From the NCBI GenBank assembly GCA_963575745.1, contig CAUYUJ010015504.1, positions 1 to 64,000 on the forward strand: 64,000 nucleotides of DNA, written 5' to 3'. Made by a program: the position numbers and the translations under genes. Shown one piece after another: positions 34,690-46,548 of this stretch (its first letter is position 1; every line of letters starts with the position of its first letter). The notes beneath the pieces are model-generated. The model saw only the letters and a program-made list of their open reading frames with translations, did not search any database and had not been told where the DNA came from. This DNA is from Prorocentrum cordatum (lineage: Eukaryota > Sar > Dinophyceae > Prorocentrales > Prorocentraceae).

Positions 34690-36290
34690 TGATAATTTTC
34701 AAAATGCCCGAATCAGAGCCAGACCGGGACTGGTCACAGTCACGCTGCGCGTTATTCAGTGGTTATCGAATCATGCAGCTCGAACCCTACCTGGACCAAT
34801 CTGGATCATAGTTCGGGTGCATTAATATCGTTCTAATAATTCGAGTACACCCAAAACACAATTGTGATTGTGACCAGTCTTGGTGCTGGTCCTTGTCCGG
34901 TCACAATGTTCGAATGCATTCACAATAGCGCGACCAGACCAGAACCATGACCAGGATTGTCCCTGGTTATAATTGTGGCTCGAGTTGCAGCCGCGTAGAT
35001 ATTTCAATTATTGCCAATGAACAGAAACCAGAACCGTGACCAGAACCAGTCCTGGTCGCAGTTGTGGTTCGGGCTGCGTTGATAGTATTAAACATTCAAT
35101 TGTGAATGTCAATCGACCGAAACCAGAACCATGACCAGGACCAGTCCTCTTCACAGTTGTGGCTCGGGGTGCATCCTTATTATTAGTAGTAGTACACTAT
35201 GAATGCCAATCGACCCGAAGCCAGTCGTGTGACCAGAACCACTCTTTGTCACAGTTGCGGTCTGGTTTGCATACGTAGATTTACAATTTGTCAGTGCCAA
35301 CCGACCGAGACCAGAACCGTGACCAGAACCCGTCCTGGTCACAATTGTGGTTCGGATTGCGTTGATATCATTACAGCGCTGTTAATCCCAATCCCAATCG
35401 ACCGAACGCAGAACCATGCCCATAATCAAACCTGGTCACAGTTGTGGTTCGGGTTGCGTGAACACCATTACAGTTACACTTAGCGCCACTCGACCCAAGC
35501 TAGAACCATGACCAGGACTGGTCTTTGTCACAGTTGTGGTTCGGATTGCATCCATATGATTAGTACAATACGAATGCCAATCAACAGAAACCAGACCGTG
35601 ACCAGAACAAGTCCTGGTCACAAGTGTGCTGGGCTGCACGAATGTCATTGTGATATTATCAATAGGTTCCAAACGAAACCAGAACGGTGACCAGGATCTG
35701 TCTTGGTCACAGTTGTGGTTCGGGTAACGTTAATAGTAGAGTACTACGATTCCAGCAATCGACCGAAACCGCGACCGTGACCAGAACCAGTCTTGGCCAC
35801 AGTTGTGGATTGAAATTCTGTCTGTGTAAGATTTAAAAAACTAATCGACCGAATGCAGAAACGTGACCAAAACCAGTCTTGGTCGCAAGTGTCATTCTGG
35901 TTGCATCAACACTTGTATTAGTATGTATGCCATTCGACCCGAGCCAGAACTGTGACCAGGACCAGTCTTGATCACTGTTGTGGTGTGGGTTTCGTTATCA
36001 TTCGCGAAAAAATCATCGCCAATCGGCCTATCTAAAATTGTGACGTGGTCCAGTCTATGTCACACTTTGTTTGGTTCTGGTTGCAAATATCATGATCGAA
36101 ATATTGTTAATGCCACTCGAACCAAACCAGAACCGTGACCAGCAACAGTTCTCATCACAAGTGTGGTCCGGGTTGTACCAATATTAGCATCATATAATCA
36201 GTGCTAGTTGAGTTAAACCACAGCCGTGACCATGTCCATTCCTGGTCACAGTTGTGGTTCGGGCTGCATTCATAATAGTGCTCGAGGTCC
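34690..36290. repeat. ~90-105-bp tandem repeat with an internal dyad
   Basis: At least 15 diverged units share CGACCGAAACCAGAACCGTG, ACCAGGACTGGTC and CAGTTGTGGTTCGG. Each unit can pair GTGACCAG with CTGGTCAC across about 8 bases. GC content is lower than in the neighbouring coding areas. No ORF is supported. Confidence 0.9.
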
Positions 36291-36522
36291 GACAGACCAC
36301 GACCGTGGTAGGGCTGCAGTGCGGTTCTAGCGTTGCTTGGGGTCGGGCGCACGCTCAGCGGGAATTCCAGTCCATGTGCCCGGGCCCCACGCGCTCTCGC
36401 CTGGAACTTCCGCAGAATTCGTTCAAGGAGCGCGATCCCGCCCCACGGGCGTCAATATCGTGCTCTGGAGTTTCTATCTATGTTTCCATTGGTTATTCTT
36501 CCTAGTTTACTCAGGACCTGGG
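36291..36522. other. Non-coding stretch between tandem array and foldback region
   Basis: I see no gene or repeat of known family here. Confidence 0.4.
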
Positions 36523-37745
36523 GAAACCAAGAGGTACCGATAGCCCTACTCCCCGGACCTCTCCCATGGTGCGTTCTGACCAGCACTTCGAGGCGAATCC
36601 AGCGGAGGCGACGAGGGCCGCCCAGGAGGCCCCAAAAAGGGGAAAACGACGAGAAGGTAGCGGTAATGGAGGATGCCGATTAATAAATGACCGGGGGTCG
36701 TGTTCACGCGGCGGCGCCTGGGATGACGATTCGAAAAAACCGGCCGCGGGCTGGAAAACTATGTTTGATTGTTCTCCTCCAGTCAGAAACTTGTGCGGAA
36801 ATAGCAGGAAACTATGTTTCTAATCGTTCTCTCCCATTTTTTATTCATCGTCATCCCGCATTATGGGTATCTCTTCCTCCTCTGAGGACTGGCACTCATG
36901 TCGTGGCCGTCGCTGCCCTTCTGCGGCGTCCCCCGCTCGAGGGCCCGCAGCCCGCGGAGCGGGGCTGGCGCCCTGCCCCTGCGGGCGTGGCGTGCGCGGC
37001 CTTCGGCGGTGGGCGGGAGGACCATCGACCCTCGGGGCTCCCCGCTGCTCTGCGCGAACGACATGGGCACGGAAAGAATGGGTACTCCAGATTTCGTAAC
37101 AAACAAGGGTGAGCTCATGCATAGTTTTATGCACAAACGAACCATGCATTAAACATCATATGTTTATATACTCCAGATTTCGTAACAAAAGGGAGGGGGT
37201 TTGGACCCTCCAGGACAAAGCCATCTCAGACCTCCCCCGTGGGAGAGCCCTCCAAAACATCGTCCCCAGACCCCCCAGGCCCCCCAAGATAGCCTGGAAG
37301 AGACCCCCCCCGAAATGAGACCCCCCTCCCTTTATTACGAAATCTGGAGTACAATACCCAACAGCGGATCCCGTTCATTTTGAGCAGGACTCGCTGTCCA
37401 CGCCGCCGCGGCCTGTGTCCGTTCGAGGCAGAAGGCCGCCTGCCCCACAGCGGCCGCTGTTGGTCTGGGGCAACATTTGTTGTTGGGCATTGTACCCATT
37501 CTTTCCGTACCCATTTCGGGCGTCCAAAGCTGCGGCGCGGGATCGTGGGTCTGCGCTGGCACTGGCGGTCGGCTTCTGGACCTGGATCAGATGAGGAAAA
37601 GGTACCCAGACTGCCACTATCCCCTCCATCTTCTTCGTTTTGGGCCTCCTGGGGGGCCCTCGTCGCCACCGCTGGATTCGCATCGAAATCCTGGTCAGAA
37701 CGCGCCCCAGGAGAGGTCCAGGGATTGGCAATATCGGTACCCCTT
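36523..37745. mobile_element. Foldback region with ~140-bp inverted arms
   Basis: The left arm 36523-36670 (AAACCAAGAGGTACCGAT, GCGTTCTGACCAGCA, GGCGACGAGGGCC) pairs with 37605-37745. A second inner pair is ATGGGCACGGAAAGAATGGG (37060-37079), facing CCCATTCTTTCCGTACCCAT (37487-37506). A MITE (37169-37351) sits in the centre. It may be a composite or foldback transposon. Confidence 0.6.
37169..37351 (+). mobile_element. MITE, 183 bp, copy 1
   Basis: Near-perfect terminal inverted repeats of about 30 bp start TACTCCAGATTTCGTAA at both ends. A second copy lies at 60565-60746. About 65 bp upstream (ATGCATAGTTTTATGCAC to CATATGTTTATA) is shared by both loci, so the duplicated unit is larger than the MITE. 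Confidence 0.85.
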
Positions 37746-38044
37746 GGTTCCCCCAATGGACTTGGCCTTATACTTGTTCCTGTGTGCGCTCCATGGAACC
37801 AGCGCAGCCATTTGCAGCCACCTCGGTCCTGCTCGGTTGGCTTGGCCGTGGTATTCCTGGTAGGCATCCGTGCGTCGGTTCAGCATGTGGGGGGGCGACA
37901 CGGCCTCAGAGGCGGTAGATTCCTGTGGCGGTGTCCGATCCTGTGAGGACGTCGAAGATACGCGAGTGCGGGTGGAGAACAGTGCGGCTCCACGTAAGCT
38001 CTACGTCTGTCCACCTGCTGGCGTCCGCGCGGTGGGAAGGGGGA
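37746..38044. other. Non-coding stretch, nothing recognised
   Basis: Open frames are short and without domains. Confidence 0.4.
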
Positions 38045-38215
38045 TATATATACATATATATATATATGTATATATATATAATATTTATATTTCTATTTAT
38101 ATATAATACATATATATATTTATATATGCAAATGTATATGCATATGTAAAAGGTATATGTATACGGATATGTAGGTGTATTAATATGTATATATATATAT
38201 ATATATATATAAGGA
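38045..38215. repeat. TA-rich microsatellite
   Basis: TATATA with TATTTATA patches, followed by a GA run at 38220-38252. Confidence 0.95.
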
Positions 38216-38394
38216 GAGGGAGGGGGGAGGGGGAGAGAGAGAGAGAGAGAGAATCGCGGATGGGGCGCATGGGTTGCTGACGGGCTCCCTGGGGCCCTGC
38301 GGTTCCCTGAGGGCGCCGCCGCGACGGGGAAGGGCGGGGCCTCCAGGTCAACAGGCTCGCCGACGAGCGCGCCGGCCTGAGGGCCGTGGCCGAG

Positions 38395-38455
38395 GCTCTG
38401 CGCACCGCGTCGTCGCCCGTCGTCGTCGCCGCCGCCGCCGCCGCCGCTGCCGTCG

Positions 38456-38487
<32 letters not shown>

Positions 38488-38705
38488 CTCGTCGGCGTCG
38501 GCGTCGTTGGCGTCGTCGTCGTCGACCGTGGACGGGCGTCCAGCGTCCGGCCGCCGTCGTCCGTCGTCCTCATCGTCGTCGTCGTCGTCGTTGTCCGATG
38601 TCGTCGCCGTCGTCGCCGCCGCCGCCGTCGTCGTCGTCGCCCGTGGTCGGTCGTCTGTCGTCCGTCGTCCGTCGCCCGTCGCCCGTCGTCCGTAATCTTC
38701 ATCGT
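38395..38705. repeat. CGT/GCC trinucleotide microsatellite
   Basis: CGTCGT, GCCGCC and CCGTCGT runs; all frames are open. Confidence 0.95.
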
Positions 38706-38919
38706 CGTCGCGCGCGCCGTGGCCGAGGCCCTCTGGCCCTACCGCGACCGCTTCTACGCCAGCGCGCGGGCAGCCAGGCGCGCGCTCGGCTTTCCCCCTC
38801 CCGTCGCTGCTGCCGCCCCTCCTCTCGATGCCGCTCGCCCTGTCCCTGCGGTGCCTCTGGCCTCGGCCCTCGTGGTGCTGCCTGTGCTCCTGCGGCTCTC
38901 CCGCTCCTCCCCGCTCTGT

Positions 38920-39224
38920 TCCCGCCCCCGATTCACTTGCTCCTCCGTCGCCCCTGATTCTCCTCATCGGTGCCTTCCCTCTTCTCTCCTCGTCCCGTTT
39001 GCCCCCCCCCTCTCGTGTTGTTCGTTCTCTCTCTCTCCCTCTTTCTCTCTCGCTCCCTCCCTCTCTCTCTCTCTCTCTGTATCTCTCCCTCTCCCTCCAT
39101 TTCTCTTTATGTATATGTTTACCTCTCCATGTCTATCCCTCTTTCTCTCTGTTCCCGCTCCCGATGCGCTTGCTCCTCCGTCGCCCCTGATTCTCCTCGT
39201 CCCGTTTGCCCCCCCCCCGTGTTG

Positions 39225-39263
<39 letters not shown>

Positions 39264-39433
39264 TCCCTCTCTCTCTCTCTCTCTTTCTGTATCTCCCTCT
39301 CCCTCCATTTCTCTTTATGTTTGTGTTTACCTCTCCATGTGTATCGTTTTCTCTCTCTCTCTCTGTGGTTTATATATTGTTTGTCTGTCTCTCTCTCTCT
39401 CTCTCCATGCCTCTCTGTCTCTCTGTCTCTCTG

Positions 39434-39501
<68 letters not shown>

Positions 39502-39520
39502 CATATGTCTATATATTCCT
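38920..39520. repeat. CT microsatellite with a tandem duplication of ~220 bp
   Basis: The segment with TTGCTCCTCCGTCGCCCC, GTTGTTCGTTCTCTCTC and CCATTTCTCTTTATG occurs twice (38922-39150 and 39152-39350), both dominated by CT runs. It ends in pure CT and TATA. Confidence 0.88.
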
Positions 39521-39639
39521 ATGTACATTCCCTACCTAGGCTCTGCCTAGAAGGGTGCTTACTGTGTTTGCTTAAAGGGGCCGGGCAGTGCTCCCCGCCC
39601 CGGGCGGTTCCCCCAGGATCCGCCCCGCGGTTCCCCCAG

Positions 39640-40600
39640 TGACGTTCCCTTAGCTTATCGTTGCTTATCTCATCTTAGCTTAGCTTATTTCATCTCAGCT
39701 TAGCTTAGCTTCATCTTAGCTCAGGTGTATTTCATCTTAGCTTACCTTAGCGTCATCTTAGCTCAGGTGTATCTTAGCTCAGCTCACCTCAATATTAGCT
39801 TCGCTGAGCTTTAGCATAGCAGAGCACAGCATAACGTAGCATAGCGTAGCATAGCAAAGCGCGGCACAGCATATCATAGCATAGCCCAGCATAGCATATC
39901 ATAGCATCGCATAGCATAGCGCAGCACAGCACAGCGCAGCATAGCATAGCATAGCATAACAGAGCAGAGCGCAGCATAGCGTAGCATAGCTTAGCTCAGC
40001 ATAGCATAGCACAGCACAGCACAGCATAGCATAGCATAGCATATTGCAGCATCGCATATCATAGCATAGCACGGCGCAGCATAGCATAGCATGGCATGGC
40101 ATAGCATAGCGCAGCATAGCGTAGCATAGCGTAGCATAACGCAGCATAGCATATCATAGCATAACCTAGCATAGCATAGCATAGCGCAGCGTAGCATAGC
40201 ATAGCACAGCGCAGCATAACATAGCATATCATAGCATAGCGCAGCATAGCATAGCATAGCATATCATAATATAGCATAGCGCAGCCTAGCATACCCTAAC
40301 GTAGCGCAGCATAGCATAGCGCAGCATAGCGCAGCATAGCGCAGCATAGCGCAGCATAGCATAGCATAGCATAGCATAGCGCAGCATAGCATAGCATAGC
40401 ATAGCATAGCATAGCATAGTAGCAAAGCAAAGGCAAAGCAACAGCTGCAACAGCAAAGCAAAGCACAAGCAACGCAAAGCAAAGCAAAGTGTAGATGTAG
40501 ATGTATATGTGAGTCTCGCTGTTGATGTTGATGTAGATGTAGGTGCAGGTGTAGATGTTAATGTAGCTGTCGGTGTAGATGTAGATGTTTCTTTCCTAGA
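39640..40600. repeat. Pentamer (AGCAT/AGCGC) array with hexamer flanks
   Basis: 39640-39800 is built from TTAGCTCA/TTCATC words, 39800-40425 is an AGCAT-AGCGC pentamer array of about 125 units, 40425-40490 is AAAGC-rich, and 40490-40600 is TGTAGA/TGTTGA hexamers. On the - strand the pentamer gives Met-Leu-Cys-Tyr-Ala ORFs that are not genes. Confidence 0.95.
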
Positions 40601-40674
40601 TGCTCCAACTCCTAGGTAGGGTCGCACTGGGATAATTTTGGTCTAGGGCCAGGGACCCCGGAAAAAGCGCACCC

Positions 40675-40800
40675 CCCCACACCTAACGAATTTCGGACTC
40701 CCCGGGCTGCTTGAAGCCCCCCCCAGGCTGCTCGGACGCCCTTGCAAAGGGGTCCTTCGGCCTTCCGGCCTTCTCGGAAGGTCCAAAAAGGCTTCCAATA
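40675..40800 (+). repeat. Dispersed segment 'TTTCGGACTCCCCGGGCTGC', copy 1
   Basis: Related to 41555-41665; both continue with GCTGCTCGGACGC, CTTGCAA and CGACCTTCCGGCC-like words. Confidence 0.7.
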
Positions 40801-40839
40801 TTGCCCAGAACAGCTCGTCGATAGTTCCAAAGCACACCA

Positions 40840-41335
40840 AAACCTTCGACATGGCTTCCAAACGCCCCAAGAGGCCTCCAAGAGGCTTCCCAAGAGGGCC
40901 CGAAGAGGCAAAATTCATTGAGTGTTCAATGATTTTTGAAGGCTTTCTCGGTTTTCGCTTTTCCGGGACAAGAACGGCCCAAGACGGCCCAAGAGGCTCT
41001 AAAGATCGGCCCAACATGGCCCCAGAGGCCCCCCAAAAGGCTAGAAAATTGCCCAAGAGGGCCCCTAGACGGCCCAAGAGAATGCCCAAGACGGCCCCAA
41101 GAGAGCCCAACAGGCCCCCAAGACAGCCCGAAGACGGCCGAAGGCCTCCAAGACGTCCCAAGACGGCCCGAAAGGGCCCCGAAACGGTCCAAGAGAGTCC
41201 CAAAACGGCCCAAAAGGCCCCCAAGAAGGCCCAAAGATGCAAAAATCATCGATTTGTTGAAAAGGTTTGAAGGCTTTTTCGGTTTTCGCTTTTTCGGGCC
41301 ACGAACGGCCCAAGACGGCCCAAGAGCGTTTTACA
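40840..41335 (+). repeat. 'CAAGACGGCCC' low-complexity family, block 2
   Basis: Two copies of a segment 'GAAGGCTTTCTCGGTTTTCG' / 'GAAGGCTTTTTCGGTTTTCG' (40938 and 41267) border the low-complexity core in direct orientation, about 330 bp apart. Confidence 0.75.
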
Positions 41336-41464
41336 TGGAATTCCCTTGCAAAGCAATTCTTGCACTGAGGTAGACATCGTTTAACACATTACCGTGGTAA
41401 AACGAACGTCGGACGCTGTTGGGACGTTCAGACGTTGGAAGGCGTTGTCATGTGATATCCATAC

Positions 41465-41520
41465 GTGCCCATACGTGCATACATACATACATACATACAC
41501 ACATACACATGCATACATAC
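41465..41520. repeat. ACAT tetranucleotide microsatellite
   Basis: CATACATA run. Confidence 0.85.
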
Positions 41521-41554
41521 GCAAGATAAGTTCACATGTGCGCACACATCCCCC

Positions 41555-41665
41555 CCGAACGCATTTCGGACTCCCCGGGCTGCTGGGAAGCCCCTTCCCG
41601 GGCTGCTCGACCTGCTGGGAAGCTCCCCGGGGGCTGCTCGGACGCTCTTGCAAGGCGGTTATTCG
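41555..41665 (+). repeat. Dispersed segment 'TTTCGGACTCCCCGGGCTGC', copy 2
   Basis: Second copy of 40675-40800, with an extra internal duplication of CCGGGCTGCT. Confidence 0.7.
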
Positions 41666-41679
41666 ACCTTCCGGCCTGA

Positions 41680-42540
41680 GGTGTTCAGACCACTCTTCGC
41701 TTGAGACTCCCTCGCACAGCTGACTTCGGAGATGCCCTGCCCCATAGTGCTCGGGCCAGTTTCGCCTGATACATCCTCGCAACGTCAACCTCGGATACGC
41801 CTTGCCGCGTAGCAATCAGATACGTAGCACTCCGACACGTTCACAATGCCTCCAGATTTTTCCCAAACGTTCTGGCGGCGCCCGTCGTTGAGTCCCTCTC
41901 AGGTCCTCCTGTCTTTCAACGCTTTCGGAGGCCAGCTCCCAGCGTCTTGCACCCGCGTCAGTTCCAGCCTCCATGCCATGACTTCCGATCCTGAGCGTTC
42001 GCGCCTGCCTGTCCTCGGGCCCGGGGGACTCCTCCCATTACTCTTTCCCTTCGCCTTCCTCCTTTCCACTGTCGGCCGAGACATCCTCGCAACTCTGACC
42101 CCAGAGAAGCCCTGCCCCAAGGTTGTCCGGCCACTTCCGCTTGAGACCTTCTCGCCATTCTGGGTTCCCGAGCTCCCTGAGTTGAGGTGTTCGGGCCACT
42201 TTTGCTAGAAACATCTTCGCAACTCTGGATTCCGAGATGCCCTGCCGCAGAGTAGTCCGCCACTCTCACATGAGACATCCTCGCAACTTTGGATTCAGGG
42301 ATGCCCTGAGCTGAGGTGTTCAGGCCATTTTCGTTTGAGACATCCTCGCAATTCCGGGTTCGGGTGTGTCCTCAGCTGAGGTGGTCAGTTCAGTTTCGCT
42401 TGAAACATCATGGCAACGTTGACATCGGAGATGCACTGGCCCGTAGTAGTCCGGCTACTTTCGCCTGAGACCCTCGCACCTCTGAGTTGCGAGATGCCCT
42501 GAGCAGGCGGTCGAGCCACTACCGCCTGAGATGCGCATGT
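41680..42540. repeat. ~65-bp tandem repeat, diverged
   Basis: GAGACATCCTCGCAACTCTG recurs near 41765, 42080, 42208, 42270, 42336 and 42403, followed by GAGATGCCCTGCC. Units between 41840 and 42060 are too diverged to place. Confidence 0.8.
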
Positions 42541-42559
42541 GTATGGTTGCCCATAATTA

Positions 42560-42740
42560 CATATAGGTGCGTGCACCAACAAACACCTGCGATTGACATG
42601 CGTATGTAGATACACATGTTATTGGAATATGTATACACACAAACAACAGTATACATGTGTGCTATACACATAGATATATGTGCAGAGCGTGCATGCGCGC
42701 GCGTGTATACATGCATGCGCGTATGTACGCACGCACGCAC
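42560..42740. repeat. Purine-pyrimidine alternating CA/TG/TA stretch
   Basis: Mixed ACATAT, GTGTATAC and CGCACGC words. No gene. Confidence 0.7.
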
Positions 42741-42767
42741 CCCGCTTGCATGCGAAACTCAGAGGAC

Positions 42768-43135
42768 CACCCTGCGGGTGATAAGGAGGTGAAGGGGGGA
42801 GGGGGAAACAACGTCTCATTCAATCGATTTCGCTATCGATCTCACAATCGATCACACAATCGATCTCGCTATCGATATCACTATCGGTCTCGCTATCGAT
42901 CTCACTATCGATCTCACAATCGATGTCACAATCGATGTCACAATCGATCTCACATTCGGTCTCACATTCGGTCTCACTGTCGATCGCACTATCGATCCCA
43001 CAGTCGATCTCACAGTCGATCTCACATTCGGTCTCACATTCGGTCTCACTATCGATCCCACTATCGATCTCACAATCGATCTCACAGTCGATCTCACATT
43101 CGATCTCGCATTCGATTTCACTATCGGTCCCGACG
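42768..43135 (+). repeat. 12-bp minisatellite module with conserved flank, + copy
   Basis: The flank GACCACCCTGCGGGTGA, GGGGGAAACAACGTCTC, then ATCGAT-TCTCAC units every 12 bp. The same flank and array are present inverted at 47745-47865, so the flank and array move or duplicate as one unit. Confidence 0.85.
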
Positions 43136-43765
43136 AGCAACATCGTCATCATCATCATCAGCATCATTACCATCGTCGGGACACCGTCATCATCACCATC
43201 ATCAATCATCATCATTCTCACCGTCATAGCCATCATCATCGGGACGCCATAATCATCATCAACATCATCATCAGCACCATCATCATCGGGACAGCATCAC
43301 CATCATCTCATCATTCTCATCATCACCATCGGGACACCATCATCATTATCGGCATCATCCTCATCAACGTCATCATCATCATCGGGACACCATCATCATC
43401 ATCAACATCATCATCACCAGCATCAACATCATCACCAAAAACATCGTTATCGGGGCACCATCATCATCAACATCATCAGCGTCATCATCACCAGCATCAT
43501 CACCATCATCACCATTATCATCATCTCATAATCGATCTGACTATCGATATCACAATCGATTTCACTATCGATCTCACAATCGATCTCACATTCGGTCTCA
43601 CTATCGATATCACAATCGACGTCATCATCATCATCATCATCATCATCAACACCAATACCATCATCATCATCATTGACATCATCAACATCATTCATCATCA
43701 CCATCATCATCACCACCATCATCATAATCATCATCATGGTCATCATCAACATCATCATCGGGACA
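43136..43765. repeat. CAT microsatellite with GGGACACC spacers and a 12-bp repeat patch
   Basis: CATCAT runs are punctuated by ATCGGGACACCATCATC. A patch at 43520-43625 returns to the ATCGATCTCAC unit. Confidence 0.93.
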
Positions 43766-43767
43766 CC

Positions 43768-43957
43768 GACGGGGCACCGACGGGACACCGGCGGGACACC
43801 GCGCGCCACCGGCCGCCCGGAAGAGGCACATTTGGTCAGGCCGCGCCTCAGCCTTAAGGACACCGACGGGACACCAGCGGGACACCGGCGGGACACCGCG
43901 CGCCACCGGCCGCCCGGAAGAGACACATTTGGTCCGGCCGCGCCTCAGCCACAGGAG
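43768..43957 (+). repeat. Tandem duplication of ~93 bp
   Basis: Two copies contain CACCGGCGGGACACCGCGCG, GCCGCCCGGAAGAG and CACATTTGGTC, with few differences. No ORF is supported. Confidence 0.9.
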
Positions 43958-44159
43958 ATTTTCTCTCGCCCGCCCACGCAGCTTCGCCTCGCCCGCACGC
44001 ACGGCACGCACGAACACGAAACCGAAATCGATTTCCCGGTAGGGGGGCTCTCCGTTCCACTTCGATCTCACCCCCTCACCTCCGATACACACACACACAC
44101 ACACACACATCGGAGTAGGCCAGTGGAGGGCCCAGAATTGCTGCCTCTGGTTCGTATGG

Positions 44160-44810
44160 GGGGCCCGGAGGGCCTTGAGGGCTCCAAGAGGGTCCAGAAG
44201 GGGCCCCGGACCCCCACCGAGGCTCCCAAGCTGGCCCAACAGGCGCCCAAAGCGCCCCAGGTTGTCTGGAAGGTGGCTGAAGAGCGCGTTGAGATGGCTT
44301 CTGGACGGGCCACGAGCGCTCGAAGACAGCCCAAGAGTGCCCCTAGACGGCCACAAAGGTATTCAAGACGGTCCAAGAGGCCGTCGAGAAGGCCCTCCAA
44401 GGGCAGACATCAAGCATTTCCTACGGGAAAACGTATATTATTATTTTTTAGATTTGCTTTTCAGTCCTACGGCGGCCGCGACGGCCCCAGAGGCTCCCAA
44501 AATGAGCCCCAGACGGCCCAAGAGGCCCCCAAGAGGGCCCCCAGACGGCATGAAGAGAGCTTCAAGCAGCACAAGAGAGCCCCAACAAGGCCCAAGAGAG
44601 TACCCAGGAACCCCCTCGGGGGCCACCGGAGGATCCCTACATGGTCGGAGAGGGCCCCCAGAGGGCCCCAGGTCCCCATGGAAGGCGAAGAGAGACCCGG
44701 AACGGCCGAACTGGGCTCCCAGAGGGTCCCAAAAAAGGCCTACCAGGTCTCCGTGAAGACGGTCCAGGAGGACGCTGAGAAGGCTCCCGGGTGCAAAGAA
44801 CAAGCATTTC
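44160..44810 (+). repeat. 'CAAGACGGCCC' low-complexity family, block 3
   Basis: Purine-rich words (CCCAAGAGGCCCCC, AGGGCCCC) interrupted by an AT-rich patch at 44420-44465. Open frames have no domain. Confidence 0.7.
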
Positions 44811-45959
44811 CCTGGGGCGGTCGAACGGACTCCCGCCATGAAGCAGCGCCCGAGGTCCGATTCGATTCGCTGTGAGTCGCCGGCATCGGCCCCAGCCAGC
44901 ACCGGCTGGGGCCTGGCGCGGCGATCCGAGTCCGATCCGGTTCGGGACGAGTCAGGTCCGGTCCGGTTTCGTGGTCTGGTCCCGTCCGGCTTCGCTGCTC
45001 GATCCAGCTCAGGCCCGCCTCGTGGCGCGGCCTGCTCGGCACCGCATCTCCCGCAGGCCCGGATCGGACGGCAGCAAGGACGACCCAGAGGTGACGGTCA
45101 TCGATCTGGAGGTTGACATATTTCAAGTGGTCGGGGCGCTCGTGGCCTGCGCCCTAGCGAGCCCCGTCGCCTCGTCCACGTCATGATGCCGACTCCGGGC
45201 AAGAGGGAGGGAAGGATCGAAGGAAGGAGGGAAGGGTGGGAAGGAGAGGAGAGGCTGCATAGACGAAGAGGGAGGACGGGAGGAAGGCAAGGAGAGGGAG
45301 GGGAGAGAGTCGTATTCCCAGGTACCTCCCACAGTGCTGGTGGCGAGCGCTTACTCTGGGCCGTGTTTGGCCTCTCTCTGCTGCCATTTTGTTTGCCTGT
45401 CTGTGTCCGCAGCGCTCGCCGCCTAGCCTAACTTGTTTGCTTCTTCGCCTAAGTCGGCGATTGGTTTCTTTGGCATTAACGCCACAAGCCCGCGCTTCAG
45501 GTCCGAACAGCGTCGAAAGGGAGAGCGTCGTAGAGGGAAGGTTGCATCGACATACCTGCTTGGAGTTCCGGAAGTGTATGCCCATGCCGCTGACGGCTGC
45601 TCCTGGAGATCGAGATATGGGATCGATGATTGCAGGATCGGTGTGCCCCGAAATCGATGCCCCGTCGGATCTGCGAAGCATGCCTACGATGCTCCGTAGA
45701 GCTGCTGACTGCTCCACGTTTTTGTTTTTGTTGCTCGTGGGTTCGACGAGACAAGAAAGTCTGGGAGTCACGAAGCTGCAGGCGACCCCTCGACTCGAAG
45801 AGAGGGAGGGCCACCGGCTCAGCGGCGCGAGCGCTTGCCCGACACCGGAGAGAGAAGGGCGAGAGGGCGGCCGGGGGGGGCGCGGCACGGAGCGCCTGCG
45901 GAGCGGGACGCGGGGAGCCGGGAGGAGGGTCGGAAAGGAGGAGCGGAATACAGCGGGGG
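44811..45959. other. No gene recognised
   Basis: It holds short CCGGTCCGGTTTCG words near 44930-45000 and GGAGGGAAGG words near 45200-45310. No RNA gene, domain or long repeat was seen. Confidence 0.45.
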
Positions 45960-46140
45960 CCTTCTTCTTCTTCCTCCTCCTCCTCCTCCTCGTCCCCCTC
46001 CTCCTCCTCCTCCTCTCCTCCTCCTCCTCCTCCTCCTCCTCCTCCTCCTCCTCCTCCTCCTCCTCCTCCTCCTCCTCCTCCTCCTCCCCCATCTCCTCCT
46101 CCTCCTCCATCTCCTCCTCCTCCTCCTCCTCGCCCTCCCC
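45960..46140. repeat. CTC microsatellite
   Basis: Nearly perfect TCC/CTC run of about 170 bp. Confidence 0.95.
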
Positions 46141-46154
46141 TCCTCGGGTCGCCT

Positions 46155-46330
46155 ACGGCCCCAGGGGAAACCGTCCAAGTGGGGCCCATGCCGAGAAACA
46201 ATCTTGCTTGCCTCCAGGGTGCCCTGGTTTCTTGGGTTTCGATGGTTCTTCGATGGGAAACGCGACGTTCCGACGCCCAGAATCGAGGGACGTCCTGGGG
46301 TCTCAGGGTCTGGTGTCTTGTGGGAGGTTG
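46155..46330 (+). repeat. Dispersed 'CTTGCCTCCAGGGTGCCCTG' module, short copy
   Basis: Shares CTTGCCTCCAGGGTGCCCTG, TTTCTTGGGTTT and CGTCCTGGGGTCTCAGG with 59168-59545 and, less closely, 61668-62047. Confidence 0.75.
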
Positions 46331-46409
46331 TTGTGGACTGGCCTCCACTGTAAGCACAAACCTTCGGAGGTCCTCGCGGACGGCTTGCATCGCCCCCAGC
46401 ACTCTCCGC

Positions 46410-46548
46410 GCGGCCTGCTTGCATCTGCCGCGCCATCCCCTTCGCCCCGGCGCCTACCGCCAGCCAGCGGCCTTCGTCCCCCCTTTTCTGCTGGCCGGAG
46501 CTGGAGCTGGGCCACCTCAGCCCCCCAGCCCGCTCCAAGTTGGGATTA
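46410..46548 (-). repeat. ~140-bp dispersed repeat, - copy
   Basis: Reverse complement relates it to 48258-48400 (GCTGGGGGGCTGA, AGCTCCGGCCAGCAG, GGCCNCTGGCTGGCG). Confidence 0.75.

Noticed and set aside
39795-40630. Met/Leu/Cys/Tyr/Ala repeat proteins on the - strand
   Set aside because: They arise from the AGCAT pentamer array, in which all frames are open.
44870-44920. Short GC-rich hairpin (CCAGCC...GGCTGG) as an RNA gene
   Set aside because: The stem is short and isolated, with no matching RNA family features.
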